A DNA stretch of 14,322 bases from Bacteroidota bacterium (GCA_023391315.1 JAEWBD010000169.1:1-14322); one strand, 5' to 3'; counted from the stretch's first letter, positions 1-9,339 are shown. Notes: generated by a model from the sequence alone, not told the origin. Made by a program: numbers and translations.

Positions 1-493
1 CGTCCCATGAACGCACTTTAATGATGTCATCAAAAAAAGGATGTTGTTCAAATAAGATTATTTCAGACTGATGCATTGGCCCGCCCTGCCACTGCAATGT
101 CTGAAAGCTGGCCTCAGACAATTTTGATTTATAATTTTCACCAACTGCAACGAGATAGCGTTTGGCATTTACATGGTTTTCAACCATGGCGCATATACGT
201 TTTGAAAATCCTTTTTGTTTCAGATAATCAGCGCCTATACCTTCATGGTTTACCACACCATAGCCGCCCATTTCTTCCGTAATATTCACATGTTTCAATA
301 AATGGCCTATATCATGCAAAAACGCTCCGAGCACCAGTTCCTGGTCTTCCCCCCTTGCCATTGCTTCCATAGCGCATTGTATCATGTGAGCCGTTTGCGA
401 TACGGGTTCCCCATCATAATCTTCATCGCCAAATTTTTCATACAGAAGCATTATCTCGTTTATTATATCATCTTTATGATCTGTTTCATTCAT
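1..493 (-). CDS. phnZ: PhnZ/TmpB-type HD-domain phosphonate oxygenase, C-terminus cut by window edge
   Basis: This frame is open from ATG 493 to the left edge, giving 164 residues; PhnZ proteins are about 190, so roughly 25 residues are missing. PhnZ is a cytoplasmic mixed-valent di-iron oxygenase that uses O2 to split 2-amino-1-hydroxyethylphosphonate into glycine and phosphate. Seen here: Y26-x-G-E29 (substrate pocket), H36, H60-D61, H64, H83 in NHEGIGADYL, H107 and K111 in NHVNAKRYL, the WQGGPM block at 135-140, and D164, the last visible residue, in the position of the final iron ligand. All iron ligands known for PhnZ have counterparts, so the enzyme looks intact as far as it can be seen. 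The start lies 4 bp after the stop of the phosphoesterase, indicating co-transcription. The partner hydroxylase (PhnY or TmpA type) is not in the window. TmpB, which acts on trimethylaminoethylphosphonate, is the main alternative; substrate cannot be decided by eye. Confidence 0.85.
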   Translation of the reverse strand, partial: MNETDHKDDIINEIMLLYEKFGDEDYDGEPVSQTAHMIQCAMEAMARGEDQELVLGAFLHDIGHLLKHVNITEEMGGYGVVNHEGIGADYLKQKGFSKRICAMVENHVNAKRYLVAVGENYKSKLSEASFQTLQWQGGPMHQSEIILFEQHPFFDDIIKVRSWD

Positions 494-497
494 AGGA

Positions 498-1574
498 TTA
501 TTTTGAAGTTATCTGATCAATGGGTTTCATTACGGGATGATCGGGTTTAAAATCAAAACCCAACAAGGCAGCAAAAGTGGCTGCCAGTTGTGCCTGGAAT
601 AAAGTATTGCCATCCGCTACTTCTCCCCTATGCTTTGTATCAGGCCCAATGGCTGCAATCCATATCTGGCCTGCATCGGCAATCTTTTCGCCGTGAGAAG
701 TCCATTCATTTTTATTGGCATCGCCCCTGCCATGATCACATGTTATAATCAATGTGGTTTTGTCTTTGTACTCCGGCATCGACTGCAGTGTTTTCCACAG
801 GTCAGCAATCATGGCATCTTCGGCATGTGCGCTTTTCAGGTATTGATCGTACATGCCCGCATGTGCAAAATCATCTGTTTCGTCAAAAGCGATATATAAA
901 ACTTTTGGCCTATAGGTTTTAAGATAAGTTTTACCGGCCAGGTAGGTATTTACATCCAGGCGAACATCCACAGGTTTTGCAGAAAGAAACTGAAGGTCGT
1001 TCAGTAAACTAAATTCAGGTGCATTGAATTGCAATGAATCAATACCTGCATTCACATATATACTACTGCGCCATTTATTAAGAATATACGGGAAACAATC
1101 CCATGTTGCAAAAGCGGCTACTTTTCCTTCATACCCCTTTTGCTTGTTTATAAACCCAAGCACATTTACATTCTTATTTCTTATGGTATCATTTGAATTT
1201 ACAGCCGTGTCAGGATAGCCGGTAAAAATTTCATTATATCCCGGGTAAGAAAACCAGTAAGGGTTTGCATTGTTTACATAACAGTCTTTGATTCTGTTAC
1301 CATATAACTGACCTTCACTCTCAATAGTAGTCCACAGGAAGGGAAATAATTTTTTTCTTCTTTCATGTATATCATTACTCCAGAATTTTTTTATAACACT
1401 CTCAGAATCGCCGGTGAATTTTTTATTTACAATGATGGCGGAATCAGCGCCTTTAAACACTTCCTGCCAGCGCATTCCATCCAATGTAACAATAACCAGG
1501 TTTTCTGTTTTACGTTGTGCCGAAACCGTCTGGCAGATAATCCCTAAAAACAAAACAGCAGCTATATACTTCAT
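498..1574 (-). CDS. Secreted alkaline-phosphatase-superfamily phosphodiesterase/phosphatase
   Basis: The 358-residue product starts with a signal peptide (about 1-19, hydrophobic core then SAQ), so it acts in the periplasm or beyond. It has the two-zinc metal set of the nucleotide pyrophosphatase/phosphodiesterase branch: D32 in TLDGMRW, probable nucleophile S109 in the FSYPGYNE segment (Thr in many NPP enzymes), D234 and H238 in DETDDFAH, D280-H281 in TCDHGRG and H294 in TSHGEK. There is no C/S-x-P-x-R sulfatase signature. Family knowledge predicts hydrolysis of a phosphate or phosphonate ester; the substrate is unknown. It sits 65 bp after the SusD-like gene and 4 bp before the PhnZ-like gene, so it probably trims an imported phosphorus ester. 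The 65-bp gap holds a short dyad (ACAATG/CATTGT, 1606-1619) and an imperfect -7 element, so an internal promoter is possible but weakly supported. Confidence 0.85.
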   Translation of the reverse strand: MKYIAAVLFLGIICQTVSAQRKTENLVIVTLDGMRWQEVFKGADSAIIVNKKFTGDSESVIKKFWSNDIHERRKKLFPFLWTTIESEGQLYGNRIKDCYVNNANPYWFSYPGYNEIFTGYPDTAVNSNDTIRNKNVNVLGFINKQKGYEGKVAAFATWDCFPYILNKWRSSIYVNAGIDSLQFNAPEFSLLNDLQFLSAKPVDVRLDVNTYLAGKTYLKTYRPKVLYIAFDETDDFAHAGMYDQYLKSAHAEDAMIADLWKTLQSMPEYKDKTTLIITCDHGRGDANKNEWTSHGEKIADAGQIWIAAIGPDTKHRGEVADGNTLFQAQLAATFAALLGFDFKPDHPVMKPIDQITSK

Positions 1575-1639
1575 AAAAGATTTTTAAATAGCATCGCAAC
1601 TTTATACAATGCCCATTGTTCTATGAGAAAAATCACATC

Positions 1640-3232
1640 CTATTTTAATAACCACATTTTGGCATTTATATCATCGTTGCCGCCATATTGTGCCTGCAAG
1701 GCCGCATTATAATTTGTTGCGTTGGCTGTTTTTTCATTGCCCGGATATTGAAACCGTAACGCTATGCGTTCACTATTGCCGGTGCCTGTGCCGGTGTTAA
1801 AAGCCGGAACGCCCGTTCTGCGCCATGTGAAATAAGATTCCAGCCCTGAATGGCGGAATAATGCAAGGTATTTTTGCTGCAATATCTGGGTAAGGCCATT
1901 TGTGTTATTGCCGGCGTATTTCACAAGCGGCTGTGCATAATAATTATCAAAATTCACATCAATGGTATAGGTATTACTTGTACCAAGACTGGCGCCTGGT
2001 TTTAAGAAGTAAGCGGTAAACGATCCGGAAACAGGCACGCCATAAAAATCCATGGATGAAATAATCCCTGCTTTATAATAATCTTCCGCAGCGCCCAGTG
2101 GGCCTTTATTAATCCAGCCGCGGTTAATGGCTTCCGCAATGTTGAAACAAAGCTCAGGATAACCGATCTGTATGCTTGGCTCACCGGTATAGGTTTCATA
2201 AAAATGATGACGGTTGATAAGTGAGTAATTACCGCTGTTGGTTTTTAAATACATCACGCCCTGGTCTTCGCCAGGATCAGCGCCTGCAAAGGCTTCAAAA
2301 TCGGTTGGCTTAACATTGCCTTTAATCAACGCAATTGCAGGCTCTGCCGTAACAAAAACACGTGGGTCTCTCAGCTTCGTAAGCAAGGAAATATAAGTAG
2401 CTGAAGTATTATAACGCAATGCATCAAACCCGAAATTTGATGGGTTCATAGGATAATCGTTTGTAGGATGGATATACGTGTATTGCAGGTTATCGCCGCT
2501 GTTTTCCATAACAGGGTATTTGTCAGGATTATTGACGATGGTGTTGAACTGCGTTTTAATGTTCAGGCCGGCATCATCTGCCTTCATACTGCATGCAAGC
2601 AATAAACGTAAGTGCAAAGTGTTTACTGCTTTTTGCCATTTGGCAAGATCATTATTAAAGTAAATATCACCTTTCAATACCTGGCCATTTGTTGTGTTGG
2701 ATGAAGGATTGGCAATAAGCTGTGAAAGATCGGTATTGGCTTTTTCAAGCCAGCCGAAGGCCTTTATAAAAACTTCTTTCTGCGTATTGTAGGCAGGTTG
2801 CAGGTTGGATAATCCTTTTAAAGCATCATCCACCGGAATATCGCCGTATTCCAGGCTCATTTTGGTAAACATATATGCCCGGAAAAAATTCCCCAGCGCC
2901 TCATAAGGATTTATTGTTTCACCGCCTGTGGCCAGTGCTGCAGCTTCCATCTTATTTACATTGTTCAATGTGTTGTAATAATCATCCTGAGAACCAAAAT
3001 CGTAACGGTTATTCCCATAATAATCGTAATTGCAGCAATAATACTGGCACCATCTTTCCTGCATGGTGTAGGGTGCATCATATATATCATTTAATACACC
3101 GTTCAACAAAAGCGATGCAGGAACTTCCGATGGTTTATTGGGGTTTTTGCTGAGCGTTTCAAAGCTTTTTTTGCAGGAGGCAAAAACAATTAATAACAGG
3201 ATAATGACGGTATATTTATTATTATTTTTCAT
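1640..3232 (-). CDS. SusD/RagB-family outer-membrane nutrient-binding lipoprotein
   Basis: The 530-residue lipoprotein has a hydrophobic leader and a lipobox ending FASC, with C20 as the lipidated cysteine. Length, the TPR-like helical N-terminal half, the block around residues 355-400 (ELCFNIAEAINRG, then GPLGAAEDYYKAGI) and the late QQKYLALFRHSGLESYF segment fit the SusD-like_2 family. Family knowledge places it on the outer surface as the lid of the SusC porin, where it captures ligand. Its start follows the SusC stop by 10 bp, the normal pairing. The ligand cannot be read from sequence. No adjacent glycoside hydrolase is present and the downstream genes are phosphorus enzymes, so a non-glycan ligand is plausible (inference). 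Confidence 0.93.
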   Translation of the reverse strand: MKNNNKYTVIILLLIVFASCKKSFETLSKNPNKPSEVPASLLLNGVLNDIYDAPYTMQERWCQYYCCNYDYYGNNRYDFGSQDDYYNTLNNVNKMEAAALATGGETINPYEALGNFFRAYMFTKMSLEYGDIPVDDALKGLSNLQPAYNTQKEVFIKAFGWLEKANTDLSQLIANPSSNTTNGQVLKGDIYFNNDLAKWQKAVNTLHLRLLLACSMKADDAGLNIKTQFNTIVNNPDKYPVMENSGDNLQYTYIHPTNDYPMNPSNFGFDALRYNTSATYISLLTKLRDPRVFVTAEPAIALIKGNVKPTDFEAFAGADPGEDQGVMYLKTNSGNYSLINRHHFYETYTGEPSIQIGYPELCFNIAEAINRGWINKGPLGAAEDYYKAGIISSMDFYGVPVSGSFTAYFLKPGASLGTSNTYTIDVNFDNYYAQPLVKYAGNNTNGLTQILQQKYLALFRHSGLESYFTWRRTGVPAFNTGTGTGNSERIALRFQYPGNEKTANATNYNAALQAQYGGNDDINAKMWLLK

Positions 3233-3242
3233 TTCAGTTGTT

Positions 3243-6200
3243 TTAGAAGATGATGTTTACATTAAGTCCATACCTGCGTGTTGTGGGCGATTGCAGTGCA
3301 GTGCCGGTTGTTGAATAATTATACTGGTCAAGGTCAACATCCCTGAATCTTTTATCGCCATAGAAATAAATAAGATTCCTGCCCACCAGTGAAATGGAAA
3401 CCTTTTGAATAAAGCCCCGCTGCAGCCATTGCTGCGGCAAATCGTAACTAATGGTTACTTCCCGCAGCTTTGCATATGTTTTGCTCATTAAGTTGGCTTC
3501 TGAAATGCCATAAAATTTGCTCACATAATCCTGCACGTGCGCAACCTGGGTATTGGGTGAAAACTTAAGCGCATCATAATTTAATATGGCGCCCGTTTCA
3601 GAGTCGAAATTGATGTCTGCACCATTGCTTACCACAACACCTTCACCTACGTATGTGCCGGGGAAATCCGGGTCGCCGGCATGATCATTATCATCTTCAC
3701 GCGATTTACCAATAGCGCCCTGAACGGTTTCAATATTCCTGCCACCCTGCATGGTTTTAAGGCGCATGTAATCTGACGTAATGCCGCCAACATTTCCATC
3801 AAACTGGAAACCCAGCGTAAAGCTTTTATAGGTAAACTTGTTATAAATGCTCCATTGAAATTTCCCATTTAAATAACCCAGGAATTGCGGAACAGGATTA
3901 GCCAATGGCTTGCCTGCATCATCGTTCACAATCTGGCCATCCTGCGTTTTTACAAATGCGCTTCCGTAAAATTTATCTACGCGGTCGCCGTTATGAAAAA
4001 AGGTTCTATATACGTCCTGCCCTGGTGGCAATTCTTTATACTTGTCCTGGTAAGTGCTCCAGTTTACCAACACATCCCACATAAGGTTCTTGGTTTTAAC
4101 CGGTGTGCCGGACAATGAAAGCTCATAACCCGTTTTCTCTGTTTTTAAAGCGTTGAGATAATAATAAGCATAGCCGGTAGCTGTTGAAATAGGATTAGCC
4201 AGTACTTGCGGACCATCAATATACTGGAATGCAGTAGCACTGAAACCAAGCCGGTTGTTCAGGAATTTTATATCAAAACCTTCTTCATAATTCACACGCG
4301 TAAATGGCTTCAGGTTAGGATCATATAAATTAGAATTAGCATAGGCCGCCGGTTGGTTATTATAAGGCTTGCGCGATGAATACGGTGTATCCAGAGAATA
4401 ATCCGGGCCGCCGTATGGTGATAAATAATTATTGCCGTAGTCAAGCGGGTAATCATAAATCGACTGGCCAGAAGGTGAGCTGCCGAATGCTGTTATAGTA
4501 GTAAATGGAGCAACACCTATTGTTGGTGAAGTGGCATCGCCTTTTACATTGGCATACGATGCACGGATTTTTAAAAAAGAAATAGCTTTCGGTAATTGAA
4601 TATAATCTGATAGTACAGACGAAACAGAGATGCCCGGATAAAAATACGTTAACTGGTTTGGCGATGCAGATGATTTGTCAATTCTTCCTGTAGTAGATAA
4701 GGTGGCATATTTACCAAGCGATGCATCCAGGGAATAGTAACCGCTGTAAATACGCATGTCTGATTCAAAACTGTTTGCCTGTATGGGGTTTAATGAATTG
4801 CTGAAGGAATATACTTCTGGCACGCTTAAATAATCAGTAGAGGCCCAGCCGGAGTTATAGGAAAACAGCCTTGCGCTGGCTCCGATTAAACCGGAAAGAT
4901 TAAGAAAACCGGCGACGGTATAATTGTAGTTTAACTGCAAATCTGAATTGCTTTCAAACAAATCACGCCTGTCTTCCCTGTAATCACCGAGATTTTGTTC
5001 ACGGCCGTATGGGTGTGCAGAATAAGGCATTTTTTCGGTACGCAATAAGTTGTAGGTAGTGACCTGTGTGCGCAGGTTTACATTCAGGTGATCATCAATT
5101 TTATAGTTAGCCGAAACATAACCATAGATGTCTGTTTTATAATGTCCGCGCATCCATTCTTTCACCATCAGCCATGGGTTATGATAACGCTGGTATTCTG
5201 CAAAAACAGATTGTGTGCCTGTTTTGCCGGGCTGCCAGATGTTTTTGATATCAGGCGATTCAACATCCCAATCTGCGCCCGTCCACACAGCTATACCATA
5301 TATCAAACTGTTTGGGCCGTAATCCACATCCGGAAAATTAGGTGTGTATTGACGATTGAAGTTCAGGTTAGCCTCTATCTTCAATCTTTTTGACGGGTTG
5401 TATGAACCATAGACATTAAAATCAGTAATATTCAATTCTGTATTGGGAACAATGCTTTGCTGATAGGAATGGGATAATGAAAACCGGAGATTATAATTAT
5501 CACCATTGGCCGTCAATGCTATATTATTGGTGGTTTGAAAACCGGTGCGCAGGAAGTTCTTTAAATTATTGGCGCCGCGTGCCACCCAGGGTGTTGGTTT
5601 TATATTACCCGTCCACACCCTGCCACCAGGAAAAGTAGTGGTATACGTGGTGTTGGGATCGTATTCGCCATCATATTGCGGAATCAACTGCCCTTCAAAT
5701 TTTGGGCCCCATACATCGTAGTCATTGTCATTTAAACCGCCACCCTTTCCGTCGCCAAAAGCATATAATTCATTTTCGCCCGGGCCATACTCGGTTTGTA
5801 TGCGCGGGAATGCAAGAAAACCTTTGTCAATAGAATTGGTTGAGTTGATTTCAACTGTAAACCCCTTCCGGTTTTTACCTCCTTTTTTTGTGGTGATAAG
5901 AATGGCGCCATATTCGGCACGGCTTCCATATAAAGCAGCAGCAGTCGGCCCTTTTAATATGGTAAAGGATTCAATATCATCCGGGCTTATGTTCCATGTG
6001 TCGGAACTGATAGGAACACCATCTACCACATACAACGAAATTTCATTACCACGTAAAAGCACGGTGGGCTTTCTTAACAGTTCGGCTGAAGGCCCGACAG
6101 ACAGCCCGGCCACTTTTCCCGTAAGGCCTGTAAAAGGATTCGGATCTCTTGCCTTGGTAATATCTTCACCTTTTACTTCCTGAATGGCATAGCCAATTCT

Positions 6201-6551
6201 TTTAATTTCTTTTTTTACACCAAGCGCTGTAACCACAACATCAGTTAACTGCTGCGATGCTGCTGAAAGCACAATGTTCAGAAAGCTTCCATCATTTACA
6301 GGTACGCTTTTCATATTGTATCCAACAAAGCTTACCGTGATACTTGAGCCCTGGGCTGCATTAATAGTGAAACTGCCTTCTCTGTCTGAAGAAACCCTTT
6401 GATTCCCGGCGCTTATAGTGGCTCCGGCCACAGCCTGCTGAGATAAGGAGTCAATAATTTTGCCGTGTACAGGAAATGTTTGAGCATTAAGTTTTAAGAA
6501 AAAAAATACACAACCAAATATGATTGTCAGTTTACGTAGAGCTGGCTTCAT
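3243..6551 (-). CDS. SusC/RagA-family TonB-linked outer-membrane transporter
   Basis: The 1102-residue protein has a signal peptide (about 1-24, ending LNAQ), a carboxypeptidase-regulatory-like beta domain at 27-96 (VHGKIIDSLSQQAVAGATIS, with DREGSFTI and VSFVGY), a TonB-box-like LTDVVVTAL at 102-110, and a plug domain at about 113-225 with YVVDGVPI and DDIESFTILKGPTAAALYGS. A long beta-barrel follows, ending in Phe (NVNIIF). Family knowledge: a TonB-energised channel that takes up ligands captured by its SusD partner. It is the first gene of the minus-strand operon susC-like, susD-like, phosphoesterase, PhnZ-like. No FecI/FecR pair, hybrid two-component sensor or SARP lies in the window, so its regulator is unseen. 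The frame is full length with no lesions. Confidence 0.96.
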   Translation of the reverse strand: MKPALRKLTIIFGCVFFFLKLNAQTFPVHGKIIDSLSQQAVAGATISAGNQRVSSDREGSFTINAAQGSSITVSFVGYNMKSVPVNDGSFLNIVLSAASQQLTDVVVTALGVKKEIKRIGYAIQEVKGEDITKARDPNPFTGLTGKVAGLSVGPSAELLRKPTVLLRGNEISLYVVDGVPISSDTWNISPDDIESFTILKGPTAAALYGSRAEYGAILITTKKGGKNRKGFTVEINSTNSIDKGFLAFPRIQTEYGPGENELYAFGDGKGGGLNDNDYDVWGPKFEGQLIPQYDGEYDPNTTYTTTFPGGRVWTGNIKPTPWVARGANNLKNFLRTGFQTTNNIALTANGDNYNLRFSLSHSYQQSIVPNTELNITDFNVYGSYNPSKRLKIEANLNFNRQYTPNFPDVDYGPNSLIYGIAVWTGADWDVESPDIKNIWQPGKTGTQSVFAEYQRYHNPWLMVKEWMRGHYKTDIYGYVSANYKIDDHLNVNLRTQVTTYNLLRTEKMPYSAHPYGREQNLGDYREDRRDLFESNSDLQLNYNYTVAGFLNLSGLIGASARLFSYNSGWASTDYLSVPEVYSFSNSLNPIQANSFESDMRIYSGYYSLDASLGKYATLSTTGRIDKSSASPNQLTYFYPGISVSSVLSDYIQLPKAISFLKIRASYANVKGDATSPTIGVAPFTTITAFGSSPSGQSIYDYPLDYGNNYLSPYGGPDYSLDTPYSSRKPYNNQPAAYANSNLYDPNLKPFTRVNYEEGFDIKFLNNRLGFSATAFQYIDGPQVLANPISTATGYAYYYLNALKTEKTGYELSLSGTPVKTKNLMWDVLVNWSTYQDKYKELPPGQDVYRTFFHNGDRVDKFYGSAFVKTQDGQIVNDDAGKPLANPVPQFLGYLNGKFQWSIYNKFTYKSFTLGFQFDGNVGGITSDYMRLKTMQGGRNIETVQGAIGKSREDDNDHAGDPDFPGTYVGEGVVVSNGADINFDSETGAILNYDALKFSPNTQVAHVQDYVSKFYGISEANLMSKTYAKLREVTISYDLPQQWLQRGFIQKVSISLVGRNLIYFYGDKRFRDVDLDQYNYSTTGTALQSPTTRRYGLNVNIIF

Positions 6552-6576
6552 AACACTTAGTTTTAGAATGAGGCCG

Positions 6577-6584
6577 CAAAACTA
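6577..6584 (-). promoter_or_regulatory. Candidate Bacteroidota -7 element for the SusC operon
   Basis: On the minus strand this reads TAGTTTTG, a full match to the Bacteroidota TAnnTTTG -7 consensus. It would start transcription about 20 nt before the SusC ATG. No clear TTG -33 element was found at the usual 19-21 bp distance, so the call rests on one box. Confidence 0.35.
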
Positions 6585-6633
6585 TCTACGCGTTTTTATG
6601 CAGTATTTACGGGGCTGTTAACAAATAATGAAA

Positions 6634-6663
6634 TAATTATTAAGCTTTGCCGCTTAATAATTA
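6634..6663. repeat. Perfect 12-bp inverted repeat upstream of the SusC operon
   Basis: Arms TAATTATTAAGC (6634-6645) and its exact complement (6652-6663) flank a 6-base loop, tttgcc. It lies 83-112 bp before the SusC start, upstream of the candidate promoter. It could be an operator for an unknown regulator, or a weak hairpin ending the permease 1 transcript: leftward it is followed by only three T and then TTATTTG-like sequence. Operator seems a little more likely because the stem is AT-rich and the T tract short. Confidence 0.5.
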
Positions 6664-6942
6664 CATAACCTCAGTTTAATACTCTATTTGTATTTCTTGT
6701 TTATAACTAACCTGTTTCTATTATGGAAAGGCAGTCCACACTTTTGTTGCAGGCAGCATAAGTCACACATCAGTGAATATTAAACTTAAAAATTCAAAAG
6801 CCCCGATGCTCAATTGTAGTCTTATTGAAATGTCATGATTCCCTGGCAGGGAAGGGAGAATTATTGCCTGCATTTTCCTTTGCTGCAATAGCCATCACAG
6901 AGCTACCCGCAGTGCATTACCATTATAAAACGTGATTTTGAT

Positions 6943-9339
6943 TTATTCCGTTCTTAAATTCTTTGCCGGTTTGGAAACGGCCGCTTTATATGTTTGAGAT
7001 ATGATTGTAAATAAACCTATACCCAGTAAAAACAGGAAGCACATGAACACATTTATAAAATCAAATTGCGCTCTGTCGGTAAAATTCTGAATAAACATTT
7101 TTGCAAGAAACCATCCTATCGGCATTGCAATAAAACCAGCTATAAATAAAAGCTTGATAAACCCTTTTGAAAGAATTTTTACAATTTGAACTTCATGAGC
7201 GCCGACAATTTTTCTAATGCTTATTTCTTTGCTTTTTACCTGAACCGTATATACAACAAGCCCGAGCAAACCAAGTGTTGCAATAGCTAAAGCAATAAAT
7301 CCCAGGAATCCCAACAAGGAAATAGTTGCTGTTTGGGAATTGGCTTCATCAAGATCATCAGACAACCATGATGCGGTAACAGGCTGCGACGGGCTTAATA
7401 TTTTTAACGATGCTTTTACCCGGTCTTCTATTGCTGTTTTATTATCTCCTATTGTTTCGATATACAAATTTGTACAGGCATTCTTTTTAGCCCTGAATGC
7501 CAAAGGGTCAATTGGCATGCCGGCACTTTCATATTTAAAATCCCTGAGAATGCCTTTTATTTCCAGTTGTGTTGAATCATCAAGCCATAATTTTTCGCCA
7601 ACAGCTTTTGCCGCATTAGCAAAACCAAATGCATGCGCTGCTTTTTCATTCAATAAAATATACTCCTCCTTATCATCTTGTGCCTGGCCTGGAAAATTTG
7701 TTCCAGCCAGGAATGCAAAATGCATAACGGAGATAAAATTATCATCCGCATAATAATAATTCAACCCGATAGCATCTTTACGGCTGCTCAACCAAAAAGG
7801 GGCATTCATACCGCTAAAGTGTTTTGTAAAATTTGCAGAAGATGCCGAAACATTTTTCACGCCGCTAACAGCACTGAGCTTCTGTGCAGCTAACCGTTCA
7901 TTTATATCATTTAATGGAATTACCATTACGTGATCCCGCTTAAAACCCGGATCGGCTTTAGCCATGAATGTAAACTGCTTATAAAATACAAACAGGAAAA
8001 TAATTACTACCAGCGAAAGGCTGTACTGAAAAACAATCAGTGTTTTTTGCAGGCTTACTTTGCCTAAAATTTTTGCTGTTGACAAATTTTTCAACACCCG
8101 TACCGGCTTAAATGCCGATAAGATCCATGCCGGTGCTGAGCCGGCTATGAAGCCTGCGAATAATGCATATATGAACGACCAAACAACGAACCCTGCATTG
8201 TAATGAAACGAAGATGGGATGAATTCATAATCATCATTAAAGGGTGCATAACGAACGATAAGATAAAGGATAAGCCAGGCGAACGCTAATGAAAACACGG
8301 ACAATAAAACAGATTCAAAAATATATTGCACAAAAACCTGGGAGCGTTTTGCACCCGCTATTTTTCTTATTCCTACTTCTTTGGCCCTTGTTAAAGCACG
8401 TGCAATGGTAAGGTTAGTATAGTTGAAGCATGCGGCCAGCAATATCAGTAAGGCAATGCCTGCCTCGGCATAAATTTTTGCCCATGAAGTTCCGCCGGCA
8501 TTGTCATTATCTAAATAAGTGCTTCCGGGCGTTATTTTATTAAAGGGCTGCAAATGAAATGCTGAAACACCATCTTTATTTACTTTATTCAAATTATTGG
8601 CAATCCTGTTCAGTTGTGACTGCAATGCAATTGGCTGCGCATTTTTATTCAATAGCACATAAGTATAGCCGGCATTAAAAGCAAACCAGTCGGCTGATTT
8701 CTCTGCGAGTGTTTTCTTTATTTCCATTTGAGGAATACTGCTGTAAGAAGCGTATGCCTCATAGTTGAGGTGAGACTTACCGGGCGGTGAATTTAAAACG
8801 CCTGTTACCAAAAAAACTGACCCATTATCAAATTGTATGACCTTGCCAACAGCATTCGTGTTGCCAAAGAATTTTTCGGCGGTTAATTTACTTATTACAA
8901 CGGTATTGGGGTCTTTTAAAGCCGTAGCCACATTGCCGGCCAGTAACGAAAAGCCGAACATGGAAAAAAAAGATGGTTCCGTAAAAGCGCCGTTTATATA
9001 CATTTCCTTGCCGTTAGCCGTTGCGCGCCCATTCAATGCAGGATAGATATTTACCGCATCTTCTATAATTGTATGGTCTTTATCCAGGCCATCCAGCAGC
9101 GGAAGCGGTGTGCTTGCCATTTGCCAGCGTTCACCAGTTTTTTTATTGTACTCAGAAGTAATACGGTAAGTTCTTTCAGGGTTGGGGCTAAATTTATCAT
9201 AGCTCAATGCATCCTGTGTGCGAATTAAAATCATTAATCCAACAGACATACTAAGCCCTAATCCAAAAATATTGATAAATGTCGTTAGCCTGTTTTTAAA
9301 AAGACTTCTTATAGCAGTCTTTAAATAACTTTTAAACAC
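6943..9339 (-). CDS. FtsX/MacB-type ABC transporter permease (permease 1)
   Basis: The 798-residue membrane protein starts with GTG (9337-9339); the product begins (M)FKSYLKTAIRSLFKNRL, the usual start of this Bacteroidota family, so the rare codon is accepted. Layout: TM1 at about 21-40, a large MacB-like periplasmic domain at about 45-285, TM2 near 292-312, cytoplasmic RAKEVGIRK (319-326), TM3-TM5 near 340-362, 383-405 and 433-455, a second periplasmic domain, then a second FtsX core with SKEISIRKIVGA and three more helices, ending NLRTE. Both halves carry the EVGIRK/EISIRK coupling motif. Family knowledge: such duplicated permeases work with a separate ATPase in mechanotransmission, export of toxic compounds or lipoprotein handling; substrate unknown. 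No ATPase is nearby. Its upstream module at 9401-9600 matches that of permease 2. Confidence 0.92.
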   Translation of the reverse strand: MFKSYLKTAIRSLFKNRLTTFINIFGLGLSMSVGLMILIRTQDALSYDKFSPNPERTYRITSEYNKKTGERWQMASTPLPLLDGLDKDHTIIEDAVNIYPALNGRATANGKEMYINGAFTEPSFFSMFGFSLLAGNVATALKDPNTVVISKLTAEKFFGNTNAVGKVIQFDNGSVFLVTGVLNSPPGKSHLNYEAYASYSSIPQMEIKKTLAEKSADWFAFNAGYTYVLLNKNAQPIALQSQLNRIANNLNKVNKDGVSAFHLQPFNKITPGSTYLDNDNAGGTSWAKIYAEAGIALLILLAACFNYTNLTIARALTRAKEVGIRKIAGAKRSQVFVQYIFESVLLSVFSLAFAWLILYLIVRYAPFNDDYEFIPSSFHYNAGFVVWSFIYALFAGFIAGSAPAWILSAFKPVRVLKNLSTAKILGKVSLQKTLIVFQYSLSLVVIIFLFVFYKQFTFMAKADPGFKRDHVMVIPLNDINERLAAQKLSAVSGVKNVSASSANFTKHFSGMNAPFWLSSRKDAIGLNYYYADDNFISVMHFAFLAGTNFPGQAQDDKEEYILLNEKAAHAFGFANAAKAVGEKLWLDDSTQLEIKGILRDFKYESAGMPIDPLAFRAKKNACTNLYIETIGDNKTAIEDRVKASLKILSPSQPVTASWLSDDLDEANSQTATISLLGFLGFIALAIATLGLLGLVVYTVQVKSKEISIRKIVGAHEVQIVKILSKGFIKLLFIAGFIAMPIGWFLAKMFIQNFTDRAQFDFINVFMCFLFLLGIGLFTIISQTYKAAVSKPAKNLRTE

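Larger units (their letters stand above)
6552..6942. other. Intergenic region between permease 1 and the SusC operon
   Basis: This 391-bp AT-rich stretch lies downstream of permease 1 and upstream of the SusC operon, both reading leftward. It holds the candidate SusC promoter and a perfect 12-bp inverted repeat, listed separately. A small dyad TTCCCT-ggc-AGGGAA is at 6839-6853. No strong terminator with a T tract follows permease 1, and no convincing short coding frame was seen. Confidence 0.7.

Noticed and set aside
498..1574. Sulfatase
   Set aside because: The formylglycine signature C/S-x-P-x-R is absent; metal ligands fit the NPP/phosphodiesterase branch instead.
5725..6183. A 152-codon open frame on the plus strand inside the SusC gene
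   Set aside because: It is antisense to the conserved plug domain, shows no family resemblance and is explained by the coding bias of the real gene.
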